Of a DNA stretch of 64,000 nucleotides, positions 49,601-64,000 are shown piece by piece. The translations under genes were made by a program, and so were the position numbers. Numbering within the stretch: position 1 is the first letter of the stretch; every line of letters starts with the position of its first letter. Origin of the DNA: Talpa occidentalis (Eukaryota > Chordata > Mammalia > Eulipotyphla > Talpidae). The stretch spans positions 73,639,683-73,703,682 of the forward strand of contig NW_023601433.1 in the NCBI RefSeq assembly GCF_014898055.3, given 5' to 3'. The notes beneath the pieces are model-generated. The model was not told the DNA's origin and made no database searches. It saw nothing but the letters and a program-made list of their open reading frames with translations.

Positions 49601-51639
49601 TGCTTTCAGCAACGTAGATCACTCTCTAGGCAAAGAACACAACCCAATGGGACTGTCACTAGAGGGGAGAGAAAGATCACAAGTGATTTTGCTAAATCTC
49701 CCATCATGAAGTGAGTTAGGACACCCTGTGAAATCCCCAGTTTGCTTCTCCACAGTGGGAAGGATTTCCCTCCTCTAATTTCACCTGGTTCTCCTGGACT
49801 ATTTATTAAAGATGTATATTTTGTATCAGCAGAAAGTATCAAGTAACTTCTTGGCGAAGGCAGCTATATTTTCAGGACCTATTAAGACTCTTTGTGGAAA
49901 TTTAAATACCTCTGTCAGGCAAACCAAATCATATCAGGAATCATAGAATTTCATTGCTAGAAAGCGAAATTAGATTAACCAGCCCTCGCTCCTTTCCTAG
50001 AAACCTCAATAAAATAGAAGCACATTTCAACAATCTCTAACTTCCGGTCTGAAGGGACCTCACAAGAAATCTAAATGAATTTACATTTAAGAAAGCTATC
50101 CTTGAGGAAAACCTTACAATCTACAAAAATTGTATATCTTTATGTCCATAAGAATACGTAAGTATGTATTACATATTAGAGGCAATGGTTATTTAAAATC
50201 AAAACAGCTAGAAAAATCCAGTGCCATAAACCACAACAAGTTCAACACCGATAAGCTTCAGCCCCTTAAAACATCCTTGTCCTTTATTAATATTTAGTGG
50301 AAATGTATAATTGCAGATGTGTGCTAGGTTGGGGTTTTATGTCGGGAGGCGGGCAAAGAAGACAGGTTTATTACACCCATGAAATATTAAACAAGCACCA
50401 AAGAACAGTAGTAGTATGTCCTGGGCTAGCCAAGGAGTAGGGAGGCCTCAACGTCAGCTGCACAAAGGGGGCTCCTATCTGTTTACATTACCCCTGATTA
50501 ACACCTGCGAAGTTTTGGGTTACATCTTCCGGAGGCTGCAGAAGTCACAGGAAGGCATGCAGCTCCTGCTGGGTGATTTCACAGGGAACCAGGAATGCAA
50601 GGTTCCTCGCCTTCCCAAAACAAGTTTGAGTGAGCCTTAAAAATTATCTCCAGGGTGTGGGGAGTAGAGGAAATTACTCCAAAAAACACAGGACTAAGAC
50701 CCCCCCCAACCCCTGCCAGCAACCCCAACACACCGACACCCCTCTGCCCAAGCCTGCTCCATGTTTAAAAAAAAACTCACTGTTCGAATCCTGCCTGCCT
50801 AGTATTTCTCAGCATTGCTGACTGCTCTGCTAGGAACACTGAGAGAAGCATGAAATTCCAAAAATTTCTCCCGCATCACTGTAAAAATATCATACTTCCA
50901 AAAAGGGCAGGATTGCATGCAGAGCATAGAAGAAGACCTCTCCCGTTTCAATGTGTGTGAAAGAGCGTTTCTAGACTACTCCAGATTTCAAGATAGAGAG
51001 CGAGAACATAACGGAGGTTTGGCAAGGATAAACTTAATACAGAGTATGGTTAATTCAAGTTTTGAAAATTGGAAAGGGCTGGAGGTGGAAGGGAGATACT
51101 TTTCCAGACTTAATAACCTTTTTCTACAATCTATTATTTATTTCTCCTTCTCTGTTAGGAAATTCCTCCATAACCACATACCTACTAAGAAGATAGGTGG
51201 AGAATTTTGCAAAGTAATTTTAAACGTGCCTAACCATCACTGATTTTATAGATGTCCGAAGAAGCCCAAATTCAGGCTGATTTTTTTCCCCCTTTGCACT
51301 GCCTCACCCTCCCCCCACACCAACTTTGTACAAACAGCACCTCATGAGGTGATGCAGTTTCATTATACTGAAGTTGCTTGGTGTGTTGAGTAAGAAGTCA
51401 GGGGCAGCATAATTTGAAGGAGCTTTCCTGGTTAAAAAAATAAAAAATCATAATCACATGTGATTCTGGCCTAGACTTTGTGAGAGCTGCAGCTAGCCAG
51501 TTCCCTCCCCTCCAAAGGACATCCATAGCGCATAAGACAATCTGGGCACGTCCCGGTGGCTACACGGCTTGTGCAGTTCTGAAGACTTATTCCTTCTCTC
51601 CAATCCAAGCACGGATCATTTTGTTAAATACCGACTAGT

Positions 51640-52130
51640 ATTTTGTCATCGGAGCGAAGAATTTCAGAAACGGTGTTAATATTTAATCACATTAGTACTG
51701 GCGTGTTTTACGGCGTGACAAAATAAAATATCATTATAAAAATGGGCTTTGCCTGAGAGCGGGGAGAAAGTATTTGCTTGGGCTGGAACCTAGAGGAGGT
51801 ATGTTCAAAGCCTCCAGACACCGCTGCTTCGAGGCTAATGGGACCATGGGCATGTGTTTAAGAAAAAGCAGAATGTTTTAATTTTTTTTCCGACTCTGTT
51901 TCAAAGTAGCACACTTCACTCTGATTTTCAGCCAGGGGACTTGGGGTGCGTGGAAGACTCTGTGTACCTATTTATACAACATGTGCAGATGGAACTGCAG
52001 GGTGTTATCATAATGAAAAGTTTAATCATCCTTATTTACTACCAGTAAGGGAGCAGGAATTGGGTGCAGATACCTTATAAAGCCTTAACTAGCAGCCCCA
52101 AGGCTGCAGAGCTGTGAGTGACCTCAATTC
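51640..52130. promoter_or_regulatory. Candidate conserved non-coding element
   Basis: Repeat-free with 'gttaatatttaatcacatt', 'gtgttatcataatgaaaag' and 'tttaatcatccttatttac'. High TAAT/ATTA content about 3 kb inside the donor side of the intron. Function inferred. Confidence 0.3.
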
Positions 52131-53839
52131 GGGGCTTTATCTAGGGAACTGTCCTTCCCACATCACAGAGTAGAAAACAAAGGAGGTCAAGTGGTTGTCC
52201 CTGCAATGCTTCTAAGACAGCCAGCCCTGCAGCAGTCCCTGAAGGAAGCCCCTGTCCGCCCGTGTGCCGGGAGGGCTGCATGTGGCTAACAGGGGAAATC
52301 AACCCTAAAGGGACTAGCATCTCTTTCCAAAAAAAAATATATTTGCCTCCTCTGCCTGTGATAATGAAAGAAACAAAATAAAACATTTCTTTAATGATGT
52401 TTCTTCATTCACAATCCCTATCTTTTTTTTTTTTTTCCCCTGCAAAGGAATAGTCCTACTGGGCAGAGAAAGGTGTGATCTCTTGTAAAAAGATCTCATT
52501 AAAACCACCCTTCCTACCTCCCCGCCTAGTGGACCAAGGCCCTCCCTAGGACTCCTAGGCAAGGTGCTACTGTTTTTTTCTTTATTAATTCTCTAAATCG
52601 GATCTGTGGTGTTTTTTTTTTAACTTTTCTCACCCCATTTTGGCCAATATGTTCTTAATTACTTGGGAGGGGAGGGAACCGGGAAGGGGCAGGGGAAGGA
52701 GCAGCCAGGCCAAGCCAGGTAGAAGTGACAGCAGCTGGAATGTGTGCTAACCAGCTATCCATCGGTGGGATCGAGATGTTGTGTACAAGAAAATAAAAGA
52801 GAAAGAGGGACTGGAGCAAGCAGGATGCTGTGTCCAACTCCATTTTTAAAAAGGGGGGGTGGGTACAGAAGAAGCCCAGGGTCCCAAACTAACCAATTTA
52901 TGGCCTTGCCCAGGAGAAGCCTGGAGAATGCTGATGCTGGCTGCAGCGTCTGCTGTGCATGCTAAATACCCGGCTTCAAATGAGAGAGCGGCGTCCCGGG
53001 CTGGGCAGTAGACGAACAAAGAGAAAAGCAGCGCGGCCGCATTCATGAATTAGAAAACCTAAGCGGGAAAGCCAACCGCGACGACCCGCTCCACGAAAGC
53101 CCAGAGTTCTGAGCCACCCCAACTCCTGCAGCACTTTCCCCCAACCCTCTCCTCCCTCCTCCTGCCCCTGCTCTCCAGGATCCTACCCTCACCTTAAATT
53201 CGGGGTCTAGAGATGACTGGATGTGGACTGGACTGGGCAGACCAAGGTCGAGGAGGGAAGAACTCTAAAGAGGGCAAGAATCAGGGGACATTATTTTTTT
53301 AAAGGACGGGGTAAAATCGCCAGGCGCTGGCTCCATGGCCACACTCAGTGTGGCGAAACCAACAGGATTCAACCCGGGGTTTAAAGGAAACAGTAGGAAT
53401 GGGAACAAAATGATGTTGCCTAATTTTAAAATACCATTATCTGTGGGGGGGAGGTCCCCATATAAATAGAATGAATATCTATTGTAGTCCAGTTATCTTT
53501 AGGTTAAAAAAACAAAAAGAACTAGTGTTACTTTAACTACAAGGGCAGCCCATTCCCTAACCTCTACCCCACCCAGGCCCTCTAGGCCTGCTGGGGAGGG
53601 AGTGCTCAGAATGCAAAGGCGAGCTGAGAGTGGACATCTGTCACCAAAGCCAGGCGAGATATTGACAAACGCGGGTCCTTTGTGTCTTAAGAATATATAT
53701 CCATACCTCCATACGCGCGCGTGATAGCCTGGCTGAGTACTCTGGTCTGTGCCAAGAAGACTCCACCCCAGCTCCCACCCCACCCCCCACCAAATGTCAA
53801 GGAGATGCACCCGGAAAAGGCTGCCTGCCTCTTACAACC

Positions 53840-54010
53840 CTGACAGGTCTCCAGTTTTTCAATGAAACTCTAATAGTTAAGAAGAGACAAAACAGCTATT
53901 CATTAGGAACAAATGTCAAATTAGGCGTTGCCTGTGAGTGATGGTGCAGGCACCAGAGATGGTAACTTTTTTTCCCCAAAGATGCTGGCAGAGAAGGGAA
54001 CTCAGGCTGG
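53840..54010. promoter_or_regulatory. Candidate conserved non-coding element next to exon 1
   Basis: Unique AT-rich sequence ('gctattcattaggaacaaa', 'aattaggcgttgcctgtga') about 0.5 kb inside the intron. Conservation untested. Confidence 0.2.
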
Positions 54011-54425
54011 AGGCTAGCTAACTAAGAGAAGGTGGGGAGGTATTCACGCAACTTCCCAGGTGTCCTGCCAGGAAGGAGGGCATAGTACACAACTCCTAAA
54101 AAGTAGAACCAGCCTGAATGTTGGTGGTGTGGAGGAGTCTTGATGTCAAAGAAAAGGGGTCTAGTCTTTCAAGCACCCAACTACTAAGTTCAAACTTGAT
54201 GAGGGGGAGGGAGGGGTAAGGGGGAGGAACTCTACAATAATCCCCAAAGGCCTGCCATCTAAATTCTTAGTACCAAGTGGAACTAGAATCTACTTGGCAG
54301 CACCTGGGGGGAGTGGTTCCCCTGCAGAGTCCTTGGCGTAACCGGTGGAAGGGTACCCAGCTCTGAGTTGGGCATCTGGAGGGTCCTAATCCCCACGGGA
54401 CCCTCCCCTTTCCAGGCTTAGGCTA

Positions 54426-58406
<3,981 letters not shown>

Positions 58407-58453
58407 CTAGCAGCTCCTCTCCCAAAGCTCCGGTTATGTCCGACGCGGGCCTC

Positions 58454-58504
58454 TCACATCTTGCGGCGCCGCGGGGCCTCCGGGAGCCTTGTTGGGGGGC
58501 CCAT
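58454..58504 (-). other. uORF 2 in MN1 5' UTR (16 codons, strong start context)
   Basis: ATG at 58,504-58,502 has G at -3 and G at +4, a strong Kozak context. It encodes MGPPTRLPEAPRRRKM and stops at TGA (58,456-58,454). The last codon before the stop is itself an ATG, so the frame ends in an ATG-TGA start-stop. It is expected to reduce or tune translation of MN1; this is inference. Confidence 0.5.
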
Positions 58505-58870
58505 GCCCCGGGCGGTTAGCACAGCCGCAAGTCAGTTTGCGGAGAGGGAACTGCGGACGAGTGGAGACAAAAAAAGTTAAGTGGGGGAAAGGAGGCGGGC
58601 AGGAGGAAGGGAGAGCAGAGCGATCACCTTCTTAAGTCCGATCGGGTCCGGCTGGGCGCCCCAGGACGCCGGAAGCTTCCCGAAGTCCGAGGCAGAGCTG
58701 CTAAGGGGCCGGGCTGGGAGACCCTTCAAAGCCGGGGCTCGCGCCGGGGCTCGGACAGAATGGTCCCTCCCCCCTCCCCCCGGAGTCCCCGCGCTTTGCA
58801 GCCGGAGCCTCGGCCAAGCACGACCTGCTTGTACAGTCACCGTCGGCCCCAGCAAGCGGCCGCTGCTTCT

Positions 58871-58906
58871 TCAGCGAGTCCGAGGACCGGAGGTTTCTGT
58901 CGGCAT
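58871..58906 (-). other. uORF 1 in MN1 5' UTR (11 codons)
   Basis: ATG at 58,906-58,904 opens an 11-codon frame, MPTETSGPRTR, closed by TGA at 58,873-58,871. There is G at -3 but C at +4, so the start context is moderate. It is present in the mRNA only if transcription starts above 58,906. Confidence 0.45.
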
Positions 58907-59399
58907 CACCGATGCTGGTCCCGGAGCCGCGCGCGCAGCGGGACTGGGGAGGCGCGGGCGCCGGGGGTTGGAGCAGAGGGTTGGGAGAAGGCGCGGCTCC
59001 CCGGCTCCGCCGCTGGTGCGCTGCACCCCGGCGCGCCGCTTCGCGGCCACGTCCGCCGCCTGCCGCTTTCTGTCCTACGCTGTTTGGTCTCTGAGTTCGC
59101 GGGGGTCTCGGCAATCTGTTCCAGGAGCGGGCAGGCAGCGAGGCGAGGGCTTAGATCGCTCCAAGGCTCGGTTCCCTGCCTCGGCGCGGAGGTGCTTGGC
59201 GAGTCCCCCTCGGACCCGGGGAGGGGGGCGTACGCAGGTTAGGGGCCAGGCTGCACAGGCTGAGCAGGCTAAGGCGTTCCGGTTGCGCTTTCGGGGCCCG
59301 GAATGGGGGGGGCGGGGGCAGCTCAGGGAAGGGGGGGGTCCGCGCACCCCTCTCTGGGTTGGCGGGGGGGGTGCTCTGCGTGGGGCGTTCCGAGGGTCT

Positions 59400-59560
59400 C
59401 GGCTCCCCTCTCTGTGTCTGCCTCTAGCCCAACGCCGGGAGAAGCAGCAACAAGTTTTGCATTTCAGCAATCAATTTCAGCCATTACATTTGCACCAATC
59501 AGCGCAGCCCGAGCTACGGGCCCGGGGCGGGGCTCGCTCTTAAGGTGGTCCTGGGTGCTG
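59400..59560 (-). promoter_or_regulatory. MN1: MN1 promoter core (TATA-less, GC box, inverted CCAAT)
   Basis: Within a CpG island, 59,524-59,532 carries a GC box (ggggcgggg) and 59,495-59,499 a CCAAT on the plus strand, i.e. ATTGG as read by MN1. Beside it are octamer-like atttgca (59,488-59,494) and a small AT-rich island at 59,455-59,495 that stands out from very GC-rich flanks. No good TATA box sits at the right distance. The position fits the expected start of the MN1 leader. Confidence 0.5.
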
Positions 59561-60309
59561 GCTGCTGAGGCCCCAGCAGCCACGAACCCGCACTTGGCCA
59601 ACTCCCGGGTCCCCCGCTCCGATCTCGCCCCGGGGTCCGGCGCCTGTGCGCTGGGGGCGCGCGCTGGCCTCCCTGCACTTTGGGCTGAAGAGGGCGCAAG
59701 CGGAGAATGGCGGGAGGTTGGCTTTGTTCACCCCCCTTTCCACTCACACAGTTCCCAACTCCCCACCCCCAACTGAATCGAGACCTGCGGGGTGGGCCGG
59801 GGGGCGGGGAGGTGGGCTGTAAGACGTGCGGGGCGCTCAGACAATGGGGTCGCCAGGCAAAGCTTCCAGACTCCACACAGAAAGTCGCTAAGTGTCAACT
59901 GCGCTTCAACCCTCGGGCAGACCCTTGGCTCTCCAGCTGTCTGCTAACTAGTGGCGCCCAAGTTAGCCGGCCTTCGGATTTTCCTGGAGGTCAAAGTAGA
60001 CCCGGAATGACAAAGTTAGGGTTCTCCCGCGGAGACCGGGCGCTCGCTGGCCCCTCTCTCACGAGGGCGCACGCAATTGTTCGCTGTCCCCACAGTCTGG
60101 CGTTCCCGGTTCTCAGCCACTGGCTTCCGCCGGGAGCAGCCGTGACCACTCGGCCACTCCATGCAGTGCACATCGAAAGAGCCCAGCTCGGGAGCCGCAA
60201 GGCAGCTGCAGGATGTGAGAAGACCCGAGGGGAGCAAAAGCCAGAGCACCCTATTCCGGGCACCCAGGGCCAAGGCCCAGGCCCTCTGCAAGCGCGAGGT
60301 TGGCCTCCT

Positions 60310-60480
60310 TAAGAGATCAATTAAACTGAAGAGGCCAAGGAACGGAATTGGGTTGTGATACTAAAATCAATAGGAGTAATTTAATATCTGCCCTGCTCTT
60401 TATGAAATATTTATCCCAATAATCTTAGTTAAAATGTTTAGATCTTCCTGATCCCTACTGAGGCTGAAATCTATCTTGCA
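60310..60480. promoter_or_regulatory. Candidate upstream conserved element
   Basis: Just outside the CpG island: 'gagatcaattaaactgaag', 'gagtaatttaatatctgcc', 'tatccc-aataatcttag', rich in TAAT cores and repeat-free. Confidence 0.3.
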
Positions 60481-60531
60481 ATTAGAAGTTGGGAGTTAGA
60501 GGTGATGGAGGGTAGAAAGGTGTTTATTCTC

Positions 60532-60533
60532 TG

Positions 60534-60576
<43 letters not shown>
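60532..60576 (+). repeat. (GT)n microsatellite
   Basis: About 45 bp GT run upstream of the MN1 promoter. Confidence 0.95.
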
Positions 60577-60580
<4 letters not shown>

Positions 60581-61189
60581 CTCCTTAAAGTGCGTGTAAG
60601 GGAGGAAAGAGGAGAAGCCTTTTCATTTTCCTTACCATAAAATAGCACGAGGAAATTTTGCTGGCAGACCAGCATTCTTAGCAGAAGGGGAGAAAAAAGA
60701 ACTTTCTTTGAAGTGCCCCTGATATCGCTATTAAATCTAAATAAAATTAAGCATGGTGTATAAAAATGCCTTTTCCCCCCACAAAAGAAAGTGTTTATCG
60801 CCCAAGTCTGTCTAGCGTTTGCTAAATTGCGCATGAAATCTGAAATGAAATAAACGTTATAATAAAACCAACCCCTGAGCCCTTTTTATTTAAAAACCTC
60901 AGATTAAGCACTCCACCGCCGCCAGCACGAGTTAAAAAGTTACCACGTCCTGCACAGGGATTCATTGCTCCCTGGAGTTGCTGCTGGGAAGGCAGACGCT
61001 GGGTGTTCCAGAACCCAAATACAGAGAAGATGGGCTCAATTTAGGGGAGGGGGTGCAAGGAAGCACTGTCTTGAGGAACTTCGGAGGAAAATTATCCTCC
61101 CTCCAATAGAATAAAAATGAAAACAAGCGATAAAAACCTGCAAATTTCACGCACAGGGGTCTGAAGCTAGCTCAGTTTCAAGGCCTTTC

Positions 61190-61410
61190 CCGGACCGCCC
61201 AACTGTGGATGTCTACAGATATTTTTTCTTTTTGAAATTAAAAATGAAAATTACCCCCACCAAAAATGGGGTCCATAAATAAGCATTGGGAAGAAGTATT
61301 TGTACAGGGCGGTGGAGTTTTAAAAGGATTTTTCTGCAGGATCAGGTTGTTGGTCTGTGATTAAATATTGATTTTGTGTAATTAGTTTTCATGTGAACTA
61401 TCCTCTTGCT
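61190..61410. promoter_or_regulatory. Candidate upstream conserved element
   Basis: Repeat-free AT-rich block with 'gtctgtgattaaatattga', 'gtgtaattagttttcatgt' and 'ggtccataaataagcattg'. It resembles an enhancer about 2 kb upstream of the promoter. Confidence 0.3.
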
Positions 61411-63014
61411 GATAGCTTAGAGGTTTCAGAACTAGAAAAGAAATGGAATTGGACATGGAAATTATTACTTAGCAAAGTGACAGGGAAGTAAGAGCCAGAG
61501 AAAAGACTGAGGCTGACTTAGGCACAAAGAAATAAAGGGCCTGGGAAGATTTCCCATTTTCCCCACCCCTCGGGGCCCCAGACCAGAGGAGGGGAGACCC
61601 TGAGCCTCCCCTAGATGAAGGGAGCCAATAGGGAAATTAATTGCCTGGAGGAGGACCTGTGTGGACAAAAACCTGTGCAAAGTCTCTGACACTCAGTCAC
61701 CTGCCTGGTCCACAGTGCCAGGTTCTGGGTGTCACAGGGGGTACCTGTGTGAGGAGTCTGGTTGTCATGTGTGTCTGGAGAGAAAAGAAAAAGTTGGGAC
61801 CTGTCTGGAGGCCTGGGTGGACCAGGGCAGTGGGAAATATGGCCCAAGACCTGAAGTCTGTAGAGCCCCTTTTTGGGGGTATGCTCTCGGCTGAGGCATG
61901 ACTTCACACAGGGCTGGCTGAACACCTGGGCAGGTTTCCTGTGGAATAATTCTGTGAGCTCCAGGGAGAGGGGTATGGGAATATTTTTCTGGGGTTGTTT
62001 CCAAGAGTGAGGTCTACAAGGTGTGTGTGCGTGAAAGGAGGGTGTGTTTGGGTCCTGCCATATTTCTGTCCAGGACTTGTATGTCCTTTACTTTCCTTAA
62101 CTCTACAAATGTTGTGTGGGCAGGTGGCATGTGCCCTGTTTTGGTCTTCACTGCGAGGGTGGTACATTTGTCTGTCTCTTGGTGTCTCCATACCTCTCCC
62201 GGAGGAGGGGCATCGTTGTCTTTCCCCTAACTCTGCTTCTCCTTGTGTATGCATCTGTGTTTGTACCTGTATGTGTGTGCCCGCCTCACATTTTGTATGT
62301 CTGTGTCTCTGTGAGTGTGAGAGCATGTGTCACTGCTTCTGCCCACCTATGCCTGTGTGCGCACTGGAGTGTGCGCCTCCAGAGTGTAGGCGCCCCTGCG
62401 TGTGTCTGTGTGAGCACTCTGCCAGCAAGAGCCCGCAGCTTCTTTGGAACAGACACATTGCCCTCTAGTGCTCAGACAAAATCAAAGTCCCACCACAGCC
62501 AGCACAGAGCTGAGAACAGCAGGAGGCTGGGGTCTTCCTCATTCCTCTAGCCCTCCCCTCCAAGGGTGCTGAGTGTGCTGGCCCTGGTCAGGGGGAGAGA
62601 AGGGCAAGACATGGTTTGACTGGCTCTACCACCCCCAGGAGCTAAGAGGGATGATCTGAGCTAGTAAGAAGCAGGGAGCTGGCCAGAGTGGCCCTCAGTG
62701 AGCAATCCAGAACCCTCCTGGGACTGAGAACCCGACATGCCTGAACTGGTCCAGGAGCTCAAGTTCAAAAGGGGACTCCCCCAAGTGAGCTTCCCACTAA
62801 ACAAAATCACAAAGCAATCAGCACTCAACACCCTTTACCCAGTACACACAGCCTTTAAGTCTTTTCTTCAGACACACTCATACATGCCTTCACAATAGAT
62901 GTCTGCCCTCCTACCCCCCACTCCCACACATACCCCTCCATAGTGTACGTGTTTGCACACTAGCTACCCCCTAGAAATTTGTCTCTGTGTTCTGCTCCTT
63001 TCTGAGTGTTAAAT

Positions 63015-63150
63015 GTCCCTGATCCCATTTCATCCTTGAGGCAGCCCCACAAGGTTAAGACTCAGAACTCAATTTCCAGTTGAAGACTTGGAGCCTTACA
63101 CAGGCCAAGTGCCTTTCCCAAAGTCAGAGAGTAGCAGAGCTGGAAATCCA
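63015..63150 (-). repeat. MIR SINE
   Basis: 'cagttgaagacttggagcc', 'ccaagtgcctttcccaaag', 'tcagagagtagcagagctg' in reverse order. A forward 3' piece follows to about 63,310. Confidence 0.6.
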
Positions 63151-63386
63151 GACCAATTTGCCTGACTCTGAGGCCTGACTCTGAACTACTGCCTGCTCCA
63201 CCTGAATGTGACAGTTTAGGCAAAGCATTTAGCACAGCGCAGGGAACATAGTGAGTGCCAAGAAATGTTAGCTACCTTTATCACTACTGCTACTGTTATC
63301 ATTATGAATATTACTGTGATTATGATTAGTATTATTCTCTGTGTCTGTCCCACAGAAACCTGAGAAACTAGCACACGAACACGTGC

Positions 63387-63418
63387 CACACACACACACA
63401 CACACACATACACACACA
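63387..63418 (+). repeat. (CA)n microsatellite
   Basis: CA run with one t substitution. Confidence 0.9.
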
Positions 63419-63554
63419 TTTTTATCTTCAGTCTTCTCTCTCCTTTAGAGCTTTGAAACACAGGAATCACAGCAGCCTGAGTGTCCTGCAGGCAGAATCC
63501 CTGAGGAGATGTGGAGGAAGAATCCACAGAATGACTTCCTCTCCTGGGCCAGCG

Positions 63555-63785
63555 GTGGAAAGGATATGAGATTCGGCATTAGAAACAGACTCAAATCTTG
63601 CCTTTATCACTTAAGAGCTGTGCAACCTTAGGTCAAATAGTTCCTTCTCTGAGCCTCAGTTTCCCATTTGGGAAGGGGAATCAAAGCCAGCTCATAGAGA
63701 GCATAAGGATAGAGACAATGTAACAGAGCATGGCAGATGGGGGGCATCCACTCAATGGTAGCCATGCTTGACATTACTATCATTA
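63555..63785 (+). repeat. MIR SINE, near full length
   Basis: 'agactcaaatcttgccttt', 'agctgtgcaaccttaggtc', 'gagcctcagtttcccattt' and the 3' end all in order. Confidence 0.8.
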
Positions 63786-63891
63786 TTTTTCTGTGTTTGG
63801 ATCCAGGGAGGTGAGAGCAAAACAATGATCCCAGAAATATCCGATGCATTTGACCAATCAGCCTTGCCTCCCCAGCCAGCCTTTGAGAGAA

Positions 63892-63940
63892 GAATGACTC
63901 TCATAGATTGTCGAGAAGGATGACTCTCTTAGATTGTCAC
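63892..63940 (+). repeat. Short tandem duplication (about 24-26 bp)
   Basis: Two copies around 'atgactctcatagattgtc' and 'atgactctcttagattgtc', differing by one base within the shared core. Confidence 0.85.
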
Positions 63941-64000
63941 CTCAACCTCCCTCACCCCACACAATGCAGGCCCAGCATCTTTCCAGGGAGCACCCAGGGC

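Larger units (their letters stand above)
59561..64000. other. Region upstream of MN1, no gene
   Basis: The CpG island tails off by about 60,290. AT-rich, repeat-free DNA follows to about 62.9 kb, then MIR-containing DNA. No coding region is supported. In human the next gene on this side is PITPNB, which would lie beyond this window. Confidence 0.65.

Noticed and set aside
49935..50065. Possible ancient repeat ('atcatagaatttcattgct', 'tctgaagggacctcac')
   Set aside because: Resembles a widespread mammalian repeat phrase, but too diverged to assign by eye, so not counted against the repeat-poor block.
58577..59114. Longer uORFs in the MN1 leader (92 and 137 codons, minus)
   Set aside because: Both begin with TTG; no ATG lies at the proposed starts. 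Only the shorter ATG-initiated frames are kept.
58581..59543. 320-codon plus-strand open frame across the MN1 promoter
   Set aside because: CpG-island DNA has few stops; the frame shows no domain and crosses the promoter elements.

Overview
The window is mammalian genomic DNA holding one protein-coding gene, MN1 (meningioma 1 / MN1 proto-oncogene, transcriptional regulator), on the minus strand. The gene is complete. Its promoter and 5' UTR lie at about 59,560-58,245, the large first coding exon at 58,244-54,482, a single intron of 38,937 bp at 54,481-15,545, the small second coding exon at 15,544-15,363, and a 3' UTR of about 2.85 kb ending near 12,510. The splice junction is clear: GAA-G|gtatat joins ...ctgcag|CT, which rebuilds an Ala codon and gives a predicted protein of 1,314 residues (1,254 complete codons, one split codon, 59 codons).

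Organism: a placental mammal. The evidence is the MN1 sequence, many old MIR, L2 and hAT-type repeats, and a few younger tRNA-derived SINEs with an AATAAA-rich tail. No Alu or rodent B1/B2 was seen and no obvious L1, so primates and rodents are unlikely. A laurasiatherian lineage is my best guess. I cannot name the species.

Layout: 1-12,110 is intergenic DNA downstream of MN1 (MIR, L2 and a CAT/CAC microsatellite). A MER20-like hAT fossil at 12,110-12,312 and a (CA)n lie just past the polyadenylation site. 15.5-42 kb is the distal intron, dense in MIR and L2 fragments and holding three lineage-specific SINEs. 42-54.5 kb, together with 59.5-62.9 kb upstream of the gene, is strikingly poor in transposons. 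It is AT-rich and has homeodomain-, T-box- and RFX-like motifs, as expected for developmental enhancers. 54.6-60.3 kb is one long CpG island covering exon 1, the 5' UTR and the promoter. 62.9-64 kb returns to MIR-containing DNA.

I found no new biological system such as a defence island or operon. The best leads are: a 31-residue uninterrupted glutamine tract in MN1 at a site that I recall as short and proline-broken in human, with the usually long second tract reduced to 12; a 5' UTR carrying several short upstream ORFs; a SINE family whose head contains a CTCF-like core; a 67-bp exon-like module in the downstream intergenic DNA; and candidate enhancers in the transposon-poor block.
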